Assembly (NCBI RefSeq): GCF_029784165.1
Contig: NC_073696.1
Span: forward strand, 110,578,665 to 110,642,664
Source: Wyeomyia smithii
Lineage: Eukaryota; Arthropoda; Insecta; Diptera; Culicidae
Direction: 5' to 3'
Length of the DNA: 64,000 nucleotides
In this document: piece by piece, positions 37,072 through 47,163 of the stretch
Position numbering within the stretch: the stretch's first letter is position 1
How the letters are laid out: each line of letters starts with the position of its first letter
The notes under the pieces: model-generated
The model's input: only the letters and a program-made list of their open reading frames with translations
The model's database searches: none
Told to the model about the DNA's origin: nothing
Program-made: the position numbers and the translations under genes

Positions 37072-40000
37072 TCAAATACGATAATTTATATCTTTAATAA
37101 ATTGATAAATATGGGTGAGCAAACTGATATCATAACTGGCAAGTGCATCCCGAACTTGCATTGCAGATGGTGCATTCCGTTCCCGGAGGGAATCGAAAAG
37201 TTTATTCCTTGCTCTGTGGTATTTAGGGCATACGAAGACTACGTGTTCTATATCCTCGTACCCTCCACATTGGCAAAGGTTGCTATCGACTATCCCTATT
37301 CGATAGAGGTGGGTATTTGCAATGTAATGGTTTGACATTAGGCGTGAAATAACTCGTATAAAATCCCGAGTTAAATAGTGCCCTTTGAACCATAATTTCG
37401 TAGACACCTTGGGCGAGATGGAGTGCATCCATCGCCCCAAATCGCCAGAATCCCACTTTTCCTGCCAGTTTGCCAGAGCCAGTTGTCGGGGTAGGTGAGA
37501 ATACTCGGTGTAGGTGATCGGTCTATCAAATATATCTCCTTCTATGGCACCCCTTTTCGCTAGTAAATCAGCTTCTTCATTGCCTGGAATTGAGCAATGG
37601 GAGGGGACCCACACAAAGCAGATAATGAGAGACCGATCAACCAGCACTTCTAATATCCGTCTAATTTCCGGGAGAAAATGGGACGGGTGCTTGACCGGTT
37701 TGATCGATCGGATAGCTTCGATAGAACTGAGGCTGTCCGAAAAGATGAAATAATTGCCTGGTGTCTTGAGCTCGATAATTCGCAGCGAATTGTGTATGGC
37801 AGCTAGTTCCGCTACGTATATGGAGCAAGGTTGTGCCAGTTTGCGGGATATGCGATGATCCATGTTGAAAATGCCATATCCGGAATGTCCATCCATTACA
37901 GATCCGTCCGTGAAAAAGGAATTCTGTTCTGGGAGGTGGACAAATTTTGCCGAAAATATTGATGGCACAACTGTTGGTTTAAGGTGTTCAGGAATTCCAT
38001 GGATTTCTTGTTTCATCGTCAAATCAAATACAATAGAAGGATTTTTGAGCGATGTTGAAACCTCACGGTATGGAGCAACAACCGAAGGATTTATCTCCAT
38101 AGACATGAACCGCTGGTATACTGACATACAGGGTTTCTGAACAACTTCCAGACATTTCTCATAGTTCGCTTATTGGATTTGCTATTTCCGATCTGATGAG
38201 GAAACGTAGGGCCAGCTCAAAAAGTCTCTCTTTAATAGGTAGCACTCCAGCTATGACCTCTAGAGTCATGGTATGCGTCGATTGCATGCAGCCTAGGGCG
38301 ATACGCAAACATCGGTATTGTATCCTCTTTAGCTTCAGCATGTGTGAGGCTGCGATACCTCTGAAACATATGCTGCCGTATTCTATTACGGGCAGAATCG
38401 TAGTTTGGTAGAGTCGTATCAAATCCTCTGGATGAGCTCCCCATTTGGTTCCTGTTACCATCCGAAGAAAATTGATTCTCGGTTGGCATCGTTGCTTCAC
38501 GTAATTCACATGTTTTTCCCATGTGCACTTAGAGTCATACCATACTCCTAGATACTTGAAGCTAGGTGACTGAGTGATGGGTCTTCCGGACAAAATTAGC
38601 TCTAAACGGGGTGGTGGTCGCTTTTTTGAAAAGACTACCATCTCCGTTTTTTCAAGCGAGAACTCAATTCCAAGACAACTGGCCCAACCGCTCAGATTAT
38701 CCAGCGTATTTTGCAGGCTGTTTTTCATGTCTACAGCCAGAGACGCCGTGACTGATACTACGCAGTCGTCAGCTAACTGGCGCATGGTGCAGCTGTCCGC
38801 CAAGCATGTGTCGATGTCACTGATGTAGAAGTTGTACAACAGCGGACTCAGACAAGAGCCTTGGGGGAGACCCATGTAGCTTGTTCGTGTTATTGTTGAA
38901 GAACCGTGGTTGAAAAGTAAATGCTTTTCAGACAGCAGGTTGATCAAGAAGTTCGTCAATATAGGGGAGAATCCTCTTTGATGCAGTTTCTCGAAAAGAA
39001 ATTCGATTGAAACTGAATCAAATGCACCTGTGATATCCAGGAAAACTGAGGTCATTTGTTGTTTGCTACCAAGAGCCATTTCCGCTTCTGTGGCTAGCAA
39101 TGCTAGGCAATCGTTAGGGCCCTTGCCCCTACGGAAGCCGAATTGGGACTCTGATAGCTGGTTAGTTGTTTCTGCCCAGTTGTCTAGTCTACGCAGGATC
39201 ATTTTTTCAAGCAATTTGCGTATGCATGAGAGCATTGCAATCGGCCTGTACGAGCGATGATCTGTGGCAGGTTTTTCTGGCTTTTTGATTGCGATAATCT
39301 TAACCTGTCTCCAAGCTTCCGGGATCATATTTTTCCTGATAAGCTTATTAAACAGTATAAGAAATCATATCTTAGCCGAATCCGGTAGGTTTTTCATCAA
39401 ATTAAATTTGATCCTGTCCGGTCATGGAGCCTCGTTCTTGCAAGAAGCGAGTGCGATTGAAAATTCCAGCATTGAAAACTCTGGTTCATCAATGGCCGTT
39501 GTGTCGCTGAATTCCTGCTGTGATGGGACAGCGTCTGGGCATACCTTTTTCGCGAAATCATAGATCCAACGTTCAGAGTATTCATTAGCCTCATTGTTGT
39601 CGGACCTATTGCGCATATTCCAGTACGATCTTTTTTTCAGCTTGTGCAGTTTAATCTGTTTCAGTTCCAGCTCTCTAAACTGATCAAAAAGTTGAATGGA
39701 ATGATTTCTCTGTGCATTCTTTGTCCCACCATTGTTTGTGAGGACGAATTTTCAACTTGTTCTCAGGGGCGGGCCTCGTCTGAGATTGCAACGCGCTATC
39801 TAAAATTAATGTTGCAAGGAAGTTGTATTCGTCGGATGGAGAAAGCTCATCGATTGTTTCGAGGCCCTGGGATATTATGTTCGCGAATTTTTCCCAATCA
39901 ACATTCCGGGTGAGATCATACTCTACTTCGACTGTGGTAGCAGACTGGAGCCTGTTCATAATCGAAATACTTATTGGCAAATGGTCACTACCATGGGGAT

Positions 40001-40640
40001 CTTGAATAATCTCCCATTTACAATCCAAAGCTATTGAGGAGGAACACATAGACAAGTCTAAAGTGATCTCTCGTACTGGAGGCCTTGCTATTCTTGTAGC
40101 TAACCCAGGTATATTCAATAGGGTCATATCGAACTCGTCTAGTAAGCTTTCAATAAGAATAGCCCGGCTATCATCTCCAGGTGCTCCTCACGCCATACCG
40201 TGAGAATTGAAGTCTCCCAAGAGGAGACGTGGTGTTGGAAGCAGCTCCGTTATTTGAGTTAGCTGCAGCCGGTTAATAGTAGCTCTGGGTGGAATGTAGA
40301 CTGATGCGACAGTGAGGCTCTCACCAGCAATTGTTATATGGCAAGCAACAATTTCTATACCATTAATTGCTGGAAGAGGGATTCGGAAGAATGGGTAGCA
40401 TTTTTTGATACCAATGAGCACTCCACCATAAGAGTTTCCGCGGTCTAACCGGATGATATTGAAGTTTTGAACGGTTAGTGTTGTATCCGTTGATAACCAT
40501 GTTTCTGATAACGCGAAAATATCGCATTTGCTATCGTGAAGCAGGAGTTTAAATTTATCTAATTTGGAGGTCAAGCTCCTACAGTTCCATTGTATGATCC
40601 TTGTTGTCGATTCGTCACTTCTGTTGTCTGATTTAGACAT
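37072..40640 (-). pseudogene. Retrotransposon ORF2 (endonuclease-RT-RNase H), inactivated
   Basis: ATG at 40640. Endonuclease motifs: QWNCRSL, LSETWLS, VYIPPRA, LLLGDFNSHG, DPHGSDHLPI. RT motifs: SYRPIAMLSCIRKLLEKMI, FGFRRGKGPND, LPQGSCLSPLLYNFY, QLADDC. RNase H: FFTDGSVMDGHSGYGIF, ELAAIHNSL, FSDSLSSIEA, WVPSHCSIPGNEEAD. A C-terminal Cys/His cluster (CQCGGYEDIEHVVFVC) ends at 37072. Disruptions: TGA at 40188-40190 in place of Trp after HGMA, a frameshift between 39700 and 39620, TGA at 39422-39424, TGA at 39365-39367, and a frameshift near 38155. It cannot make a full enzyme, so this copy is not autonomous now. Confidence 0.9.
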
Positions 40641-42045
40641 TGAAGGATACGAACGCGAGGTGGGGCCATTTGGTGCTTAGTTGCTTACCCAACATGCAAA
40701 TTGTTGGAAGCCAAGCCGAAATCATACTTTTAAGAGAATCGGATAAACCAAAAGTGGTAAATATCCATTCAACGATCGTTTTGAATGAAATACAACCATC
40801 AGAGGACGGTTTTTCAGATTTCGATGACAATTTAGCTGTGGGAACAGCTCGTTTCCCTGGGAGCTTAGGGAACTCTTTATCGCAATCAACTTTGAAACCT
40901 GGTGGTGACGCTTTAGCATTATGCTTGGAAGTGGAACCACGAGGGGTATCATTAAGCGCCTTCTTCTGTTCCTTTCTAGGGAGTTTAGGAGAAGAAGCAC
41001 TTGGCCGTTTTCGTACAGCTCCGGTTGATAGCAGAGGTTGATAATCCTCTTCGTCATCATTTGAATCATCGTTTTCCAAACTGGAGTAACGATTTTCCTC
41101 CTGCTGTAACGCTGTCTTCAGCATCTGTGCGAAAAACTGCTTACTGCGTTGTCTGGTCGATTTTTTTAGTGCGTCAGAGCGTAGCTTATACTTTGCGCAC
41201 TCTTCAATTTTGTGTGGGTTGCCACCACATAAGGAGCATTTTGCTTCCTGTTCGCTACAAGTGTGGTTATTCTCCATTATTTCACCACACTTGCAACATT
41301 CAGTCTTATTACTGCAGTAGGCTTTCGTGTGCCCTAACTGCAGACAATTAGTACAGGTCATTACTTTCGGAATGAAAAGTCTAACCGGTAGTCGGAGTTT
41401 GAATAGCTCTAAATAATCCGGAAGCACTTTTTCTTCGAACGTCACTCTAAACGAGTCGTTCGGGGAGTATTTGCTCATGTTGTCTTTAGAATACATTCTT
41501 CGGCATTCTAGAATTTTTATTTCTGGATGGTTTGGGTTTTTAAAACGTCCAGTTCCTTCCAGTATCTCTTTCTCTGTAAGATCGGGTTCTGTTATCACGC
41601 CCTCGATCTCAATAGCGCGTGCCGGAATATATACCCGGTACTCAATGGTAAAATTTTGATCTTCAACGACCGCATTTGCGTGTTCGAGATCAGAAAATGT
41701 CACCTTCAATTTGTCAGCTTTGACCTTATATACCTCGATTAGGCTGGTATATCTCAAGCGCAAAGTTTTACAAATTTGCACCACTTTCAGGGGTTTGTTT
41801 TTGGGACGAATATATACAACCCAGCGAAGTCCAGGTTGATTATTCTGGTACTTCTTTACTCGAATTGGTGCGTCATTGGTGGATGGGATAGGCGAAGCAG
41901 TGTGACGAGGTCTCTTACGTTTTTTCTCCACTTCAGAGAAACCGTCCACACTGTTGTTAGGGGTATCAGAGAAATCCATTACGGACTCTTCTCCCTCTGA
42001 ACAGGAGGAAAGGTCCGGGGGAATAGACAGTCCACCCACCGCCAT
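40633..42045 (-). CDS. Retrotransposon ORF1: gag-like protein with three CCHC knuckles (copy 2)
   Basis: This 470-residue protein is homologous to the copy 1 ORF1 along its length (FTIEYRVYIPARAIEIEGVIT, YSPNDSFRVTFEE, LPVRLFIPKVMTCTNC). The knuckle array is CTNCLQLGHTKAYC, CCKCGE...HTC, CSLCGGNPHKIEEC. An acidic N-terminus replaces the proline-rich one of copy 1. A basic, serine/proline-rich tract and a short conserved C-terminus (TIVEWIFTTFGLSDSLKSMI) follow. The stop codon overlaps the ORF2 start by 8 nt (AATGTCTAA). The reading frame is intact. Expected role: RNA binding and particle formation. Confidence 0.88.
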   Translation of the reverse strand: MAVGGLSIPPDLSSCSEGEESVMDFSDTPNNSVDGFSEVEKKRKRPRHTASPIPSTNDAPIRVKKYQNNQPGLRWVVYIRPKNKPLKVVQICKTLRLRYTSLIEVYKVKADKLKVTFSDLEHANAVVEDQNFTIEYRVYIPARAIEIEGVITEPDLTEKEILEGTGRFKNPNHPEIKILECRRMYSKDNMSKYSPNDSFRVTFEEKVLPDYLELFKLRLPVRLFIPKVMTCTNCLQLGHTKAYCSNKTECCKCGEIMENNHTCSEQEAKCSLCGGNPHKIEECAKYKLRSDALKKSTRQRSKQFFAQMLKTALQQEENRYSSLENDDSNDDEEDYQPLLSTGAVRKRPSASSPKLPRKEQKKALNDTPRGSTSKHNAKASPPGFKVDCDKEFPKLPGKRAVPTAKLSSKSEKPSSDGCISFKTIVEWIFTTFGLSDSLKSMISAWLPTICMLGKQLSTKWPHLAFVSFNV

Positions 42046-43139
42046 TGGGTCGTGAACTGTCTACCGCCGAAAATTTTATAAAAACGTGTTACTTATATAC
42101 ACAAAAGTAATGAAGATGATTTATATAATATAAAGTAGAAATAGGGAAGATAGGAAAAAATAAATAAATATGTATATAAAGATATGCCAAAGAGAATTAA
42201 ATCGTAGTATCTTATACATCTTATCTTATCTTATTCATTTATCGATGTAAATCCGCAACACTGGATACGCTGTCGCTGTAACTGCGTAGCGGCGGCGCCA
42301 CTTGCTTCTCCCCGGTAAGGGTTCCCCCACCAGTCACAGCAATTCTCTGTGATGCGAGACGGGCAGGGCCGGATTTACGATTGTAGGGGCCCGGGGCCCA
42401 GTTATAGTGGGGGCCCCAAAATAAAACAAAACTGTTTTTTATCGTACGAGTTAAAAGCATTTATTTGCTATTGAAAAATTACCAAAAATTTGTTAGAATT
42501 TTTTCCTTAGTCCTATTTAGAGTTCCAAGCGAAGTGAAAATCTCATACAAAATGATCATTTTTTTACGCTCGTGAAAATGCAACCTGCAAAAATTTCACT
42601 TCGCTAGGAACTGTAGACAAATTTGATCAAGCGAAATCGTTGTGCGATCGCGAAAGGTTGTGGATCTCATCTTTTTCACTTGTGTTCACTTTTTTCACGC
42701 ATGCAAACGCTAGTGAAAAAAGCAGCAGCAAGCAAAAACTTGCGTGCGTTTATATTCTGTCAGTTGCAGCCAATTTTCACTTCGCTCGGAGTGTAAACTC
42801 GTGAATTTCGCTTCACTTAAACTGTAAATTGCAGACTGGTGAAATACCTGCGTGTTCCACAAACGGGTTTTCACGACAGATTTCGCAAGCGAAAATTTAC
42901 GCTTTTTACTTGTCAAATTTTTCACTTCGCTTGGAAACTATGCTTCACGAGTTTTTTTGCAGAAAACTTATTAACTAAATAATCAACATAACTTCTTCAG
43001 TATACTCGTACTCGAAACTTAATAAAGCTAAGTTTGACTGCCTTTCATTCTTCACAGTCGCACGCAACCTATTTTTAATATGTTTCATCTTCAAACTTTT
43101 TTCTTGATACCTGAATAAAAAACTACCGCAATTTGAAAA

Positions 43140-43311
43140 AAATGCGATCCACAGGCAAAAATTTGCACACAATTTGAGAAAGACTGCACAAATATAAGAC
43201 GACTCTGACAATAATGGAAACTAGGAAAAAACTACACATATCTGCAGGTCAATTAAATTTGCACACGAGCTCAGAAAATCTGCATTTTGCAAAGCACATC
43301 TGGTATCCCTG
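43140..43311. mobile_element. Partial hAT MITE (CAGAGATGCCAGATG family)
   Basis: The right end, GCACATCTGGTATCCCTG, and the body (TTTGAGAAAGACTGC, AAATATAAGACGACTCTGACA) match the two MITEs at 45001-45584. The left terminus is not recognisable, so the copy is truncated or degraded. Confidence 0.6.
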
Positions 43312-43384
43312 ATTCGGACCAGTGAGCAAAAGCAATGCATTAAAAAACTTGTGGGTTATTTTCTTTATCTGCTTTACCACCCAT

Positions 43385-43568
43385 GCGCGCTAAAGCCCTA
43401 GAGTTAAAGTTTGGCCGACTGTCACTGAAAAGTTCCAATCAAACAGTCAACAGTTTTTTCATCATAGTTCTAACATTGCTGATGTTCGATTGGAACGAGT
43501 TTTGACACTTCGATTGGCGCTTTTAATGACAGTCGGCCAAACTTTAACTCTAGGCGTTTAATGCGCGC
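43385..43568. mobile_element. Short inverted-repeat element nested in the hAT-type element
   Basis: A 28-bp arm starting CCTAGAGTTAAAGTTTGGCC at about 43398 is exactly complementary to the arm ending at about 43557. Imperfect complementarity extends out to GCGCGC on both sides. The core is about 100 bp. It would fold into a strong hairpin. Confidence 0.7.
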
Positions 43569-43842
43569 TGGTTCGATTCAAATGGTGTGTTAATGTGTGT
43601 CATTCCAAGAGAATCCAAGGTGAACTCTTATGGATGTAGTTGCGATATTGGCGCTCGCGAAAAAATAACACTTAAGGAAAGTGTCAGATTGTAATGGTCT
43701 GTTCGAATTTTCTTACTGCAAATCGAACTTTTGATTAAATCTCTTTTTTAAAGAGAAAAAATCTTTTTGTCGATTTGTGGGGGCCCTAAAAATGTGGGGG
43801 CCCGGGGCCCGGGCCCCCCATAAATCCGGCTCTGGAGACGGG

Positions 43843-44101
43843 CAATCCGAAGTTAAATCTGCACACGTATCAGCAACGCGCCAAGTACACCACTACCACA
43901 GCTGCACTCCCCTGCTGCGGGGCAATCCAGACCAACGCAGTATATACGGTTGATCGTGCCGCTCTCGTCTGCACGCACAGCGTACCACTACCACAAAACT
44001 GCACTGCACACGCGAACGCTAGAAAAAAGCGAGAAATAATTCGGTAAACTGCAGAACGCAAGAAACTCGACTTATCTGCTCGGCTGCCGAATAAGCAATC
44101 T
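43843..44101 (-). promoter_or_regulatory. Retrotransposon 5' UTR with repeated TACCACTACCACA motifs
   Basis: Distal 5' UTR of the element upstream of the nested hAT-type insertion. Motifs TACACCACTACCACAGCTGC and TACCACTACCACAAAACTGC recur about 95 bp apart, each followed by CTGCACT-type sequence, recalling the repeated 5' UTR of copy 1. Promoter function is inference from LINE biology; no TATA box is claimed. Confidence 0.4.
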
Positions 44102-44110
44102 ACCTGGTAG
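44102..44110 (-). repeat. Target-site duplication, 5' copy (CTACCAGGT)
   Basis: Minus strand: GAATGCAACAA then CTACCAGGT then AGATTGCTTATT of the element's 5' end. It supplies a potential donor CAG|GTAGAT. Exon 2 independently ends in the same 9-mer (CTACCAG|GT at 44346-44354), which should not be confused with this duplication. Confidence 0.88.
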
Positions 44111-44922
44111 TTGTTGCATTCGAATCCCGTCTGCCAAAAAGGGGATTCGAGGATTGCCTGTAGGAACAGATAAACGAAAACGTAAACGATTGTAACCAAT
44201 GGCTTAATCATACATGTACAGCCCAGATTTCTTAAAGATAGTACAAAACTGCGTACCTTATAGAGTAAATCCAAATGCAAACTAAATCCTTCCAAAAATC
44301 TGGACTGCATGTTTAAAACTCCAGAATTGGGAAAGTTTTTCATTTACCTGGTAGATTAACTGACACTCGCCGCACTGAGTGATCGGATTCTGTGTTGACT
44401 TTGCGAATTTCTTCTCTGCACTTTATTTCTCTTTTCAAAAGTTTTTCTATAAGATTTTCGGGATAGTTGTGATTTTTTGCTAGATCTATATTTGTGAGAG
44501 CATTTTCGTAATCCCTCAGCTCAACGTATACAGCCGATCTAAAAAATTATTTGATGCATTTGAAAGATTCCTAAATATGAGCTAAGTACATACCTGTTGG
44601 CGTAACCAATAGCCAGCATTGAATCAGTTTCTGACCAGCAGATACTCTCGTTGTATTTTTCTAGAGCCAAGCGGTAACTTTTCGTAAGGTACAGTCTGTT
44701 TCCTTCTTGACGAATTTGACCTGCCTTTTGATCATTTTTTTGGTTTTCCGGGAAATTGACGAACGGGCCATGTTTCGACACGTAATCGCGACGAGCAGCT
44801 GCGTCTTTATCGATTTTGCTGTCTGCCAGCAATAAGAATTCAATAGTATAACAACTTAACGGTCTTTTGAGATTCCTTCTTTGAATATCCGATGGCGTGG
44901 CTAGAATATCGTTATGATCCAT
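44104..44922 (-). CDS. SMYD4-like gene, exons 1, 2 and 5' stub of exon 3 (TPR region)
   Basis: The start is ATG at 44922. Exon 1 is 44594-44922 (donor CAACAG|GTATGT) and exon 2 is 44348-44538 (acceptor TTTTTTAG|ATCGG, donor CTACCAG|GTAAAT). Exon 3 starts at 44157 after the acceptor TGTTCCTACAG, with phases matching throughout. Introns are 55 and 190 nt. Exons 1-2 encode a TPR segment (GNRLYLTKSYRLALEKYNES, then YANRSAVYVELRDYENAL and LIEKLLKREIKCREEI). The exon 3 stub encodes PRIPFLADGIRM, the linker that precedes the SET core in SMYD4 proteins. At CTACCAG|GT the coding sequence meets the retrotransposon; reading through gives a stop within about ten codons. The architecture TPR then split SET/MYND identifies SMYD4-type proteins. 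The gene is broken unless the element is spliced out. Confidence 0.82.
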
Positions 44923-45000
44923 TTTTCCTTTTTACTACGATATTTCATATGGAATAGATCCAATAATTGCAACTGCGTCTACATTGCACAATGCGGAAAG

Positions 45001-45291
45001 CAGAGATGCCAGATGTTTTTGAAAAATGTCTGCAACTGCTCGAAAAACCGGAAAAATGTGCTCGAAATCTGAAAAAAATCTACCCGTGATCCGAAAAAAT
45101 TTCACTCACGCAGGCAAAAGTCTGCGAAAATCTGCACACATTTTGAGAAAGTCTGCGTAAATATAAGAAGACTCTGAAAAAAATCTGTAGAAACTATTAA
45201 AAATTTGCAAATATCGGCGAATTAATAGAAATTTGCACACGGACTCAGAAATGTACGTTTTGCAGACAAATCTGCACATCTGGTTTCCCTG
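45001..45291. mobile_element. hAT MITE 1, upstream of the SMYD4-like gene
   Basis: The ends CAGAGATGCCAGATG and CATCTGGTTTCCCTG bound 291 bp. The flanks GCGGAAAG and GCGGAAAA form an 8-bp target duplication with one mismatch. It begins only 79 bp upstream of the ATG at 44922, so it may lie in the promoter or 5' UTR. It shares termini with the 4.13-kb element at 48169-52298. Confidence 0.78.
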
Positions 45292-45308
45292 GCGGAAAAC
45301 GCGTCAAC

Positions 45309-45584
45309 CAGAGATGTCAGATGTTTTTGAAAAATGTCTGTAACTGCTCGAAAAACCAAGAAAAATCTGCTTGAAATCTGAAAAAATCTATCCGAAAAAA
45401 AATCGCTCGCGCATGTAAAAGCCTGCAAAAATCTGCACACATTTTGAGAAAATCTACGCAAACATAAGGGGACTCTGACAAAAATCTGCAAAAAACTATG
45501 GAAAATCTGCGAACAAATAAAAACTTGCACACAGACCGTAAAAATCTACGTTTTGCAGACAAATCTGCACATCTGGTATCCCTG
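45309..45584. mobile_element. hAT MITE 2, upstream of the SMYD4-like gene
   Basis: Ends CAGAGATGTCAGATG and CATCTGGTATCCCTG bound 276 bp, flanked by GCGTCAAC and GCGCCAAC (8-bp duplication, one mismatch). It is highly similar to MITE 1 and in the same orientation, 17 bp away, but with its own target duplication. This argues for separate insertion rather than tandem copying. Confidence 0.78.
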
Positions 45585-46435
45585 GCGCCAACGTATTTTT
45601 TGTACAGAGTTGCGAAACTTGCCAGATTGGTTTCAAAAATTGAGGAAAACTGAAAAATTATTTGAAATATCCGGAGTGATTTGCAATTAGGGCGCAACTG
45701 GCAAGAGATAAACATTGGGGAATATCAGTTTAAAAATTTACATGTACATTTTCAAATCGTAATTTCAAAGGAAGTGACTAACATTGACATCAATACCAAA
45801 AATCGACGTAAAATAACACTGCCTTATAGTTTCCTAACAATACTACCACAGACTAACAGACATAACACTTCGAACAAATTTTCAATAAAATCATTGTTCG
45901 TATGATTCCAGTATTTTACGTTAGTAACACTAGCACTATCTGCTGTCGTGTTCGCGCTGCGTCATGTATTTCGACATCAGCGCTAGCGTTACGGCATGTG
46001 TGAAGAACCACAAAATATGTATGAGATTGCATGACAGCGCCTCAACCGGCGTTGCCGCGCGAAGACTGTTATTGGATTGGGAATTTGAAATGATAGTTTT
46101 TTTTTGAGACGATGGAGCTGTGTTCCAGTGTTACGTCTGTTAGTCTGTGATACTACATTAAATTTGTGCATTTATGGCTAAAATCTTCGCTTTTCTTCTA
46201 ACCCTTTTCAAATGAGCCTTAAATCATTTTGACAACGAGATTCGCCCACCTCTATTTCGCCTTAAAGCATTCTAACAACGAGATACGCCCACCTTTTCTT
46301 CGCCTTGTTTTTATTTTTTCTTCAGTTGCGCCCCTTTAAATGCGCCTTTATTTTGAAAACAATGTTGACTCGCCCTTTACTGTCGCCTGTTTACGAAATA
46401 TTTCTCAAGTAAGCCCGTTGTTTCAAAACAATGTA

Positions 46436-47163
46436 CACGCTCATCAAATTTAACTCTAAACTGAGTGAGATGTTACTCACTTTCGTTAAAAGTGAACCTA
46501 CTCTGAACAGAGTTTTTATGATATTACTCATTTATGGGTAGATTCACCATGTGTCGGAAATTGAGTAGGAATTACCCTCTTCTTAGAAAACCGCTTTGAA
46601 ATGAAACTGAGTAAAAGCTACTCAGTTTGCTCGTTTTGACTTTTGATCCCTTTGATGAATGAAACTGCCAGAGGATTGTTGCATACAATTTTAACAAAAT
46701 CACAAGTTTTTTTTCAAATCTTTGTATTTTGCATATACATATATGTAATAAAAAAACAAACCTTCTTAAATCATTAGTGTAGCTTCTGCCTTAGCAGCTT
46801 CATTAAAAACCGCAGCAATACGGTTCACTGTTACCCGGGAACTGTGACTTGAGGTTTTAAATAGTACACATGCCAAAAAATCCATAACCATTCTCATAAC
46901 TGGAGGAACTCTAATACACAAATAAAAAACACTATTTTCAAACAACAATACAGCACGTTTTTCCAAACAGCAACTTATTTTTAGCGAAACATTTTTTAAT
47001 GTTTTCAATACCACTCAAAAAAAGAGTAAAGCAGAAAATTATGACAATCTGAGTAACTGTTACTCAGTTCGGTAAACGAAACTTACTCAATTTTTGACGT
47101 TTTAATAGACAATGTTAAACTAAGTCAAAGTTGCTCAATTTAGAGTAAAACTGAAGGAGCGTG
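46436..47163 (-). mobile_element. TA-flanked TIR element with CACGCTC ends, copy 1
   Basis: Starts CACGCTC after TA (46434-46435) and ends GGAGCGTG before TA (47164-47165). Arms are packed with ACTCA/GAGTA motifs. It is nested in the element at 45617-47408. A diverged relative with the same ends and a related minus-strand frame lies at 56849-57767. Confidence 0.75.
46766..47014 (-). CDS. Small conserved frame in the CACGCTC element, copy 1
   Basis: Eighty-two codons. The C-terminal part (MRMVMDFLACVLFKTSSHSS and on to ATLMI) aligns without gaps to the frame at 57162-57398, 24 identities in the last 43 residues, and both stop at the same point. Conservation of the frame between two copies that are much diverged at the DNA level suggests selection on a protein, carried by or captured in the element. 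No family is recognised. The N-terminal half is not shared. Confidence 0.35.
   Translation of the reverse strand: MVLKTLKNVSLKISCCLEKRAVLLFENSVFYLCIRVPPVMRMVMDFLACVLFKTSSHSSRVTVNRIAAVFNEAAKAEATLMI

Larger units (their letters stand above)
42364..43834. mobile_element. hAT-type non-autonomous element nested in the retrotransposon 5' UTR
   Basis: The ends are CAGGGCCGGATTTA and TAAATCCGGCTCTG (13 of 14 complementary), flanked by an exact 8-bp duplication GAGACGGG at 42356-42363 and 43835-43842. G/C-rich GGGGCCC repeats lie just inside each end. No transposase is seen. It contains at least two older insertions: an inverted-repeat element at 43385-43568 and a partial CAGAGATGCCAGATG-family MITE at 43140-43311. 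Removing it rejoins the 5' UTR. Confidence 0.88.
36663..44101 (-). mobile_element. MosquI-like (I-clade) non-LTR retrotransposon, copy 2, full-length, inserted in the SMYD4-like gene
   Basis: It is bounded by the 9-bp duplication above. Minus-strand order: 5' UTR (44101-42046, interrupted by a hAT-type element), ORF1, ORF2, then a 3' UTR with poly-G and ATCTATCT runs ending GCCTAAATAAATATTAGAG and a ten-A tail. Without the nested hAT-type element and its 8-bp duplication it would be about 5.96 kb. It lies in the same orientation as the host gene. The same 3' UTR occurs as a fragment at 58520-60340, supporting the 3' boundary. Confidence 0.9.

Noticed and set aside
43870..44343. 157-codon minus-strand frame next to the TPR exons
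   Set aside because: It runs through intron 2, the exon 3 stub in the wrong frame, and the retrotransposon 5' UTR, so it is a shadow.
44346..44354. Exon 2 end CTACCAGGT taken as a third target duplication, making all of 36663-44345 one insertion
   Set aside because: Sequence between 44111 and 44157 encodes the in-frame PRIPFLAD linker with a good acceptor before it, so the insertion point is at 44102-44110 and the exon 2 match is largely donor consensus.
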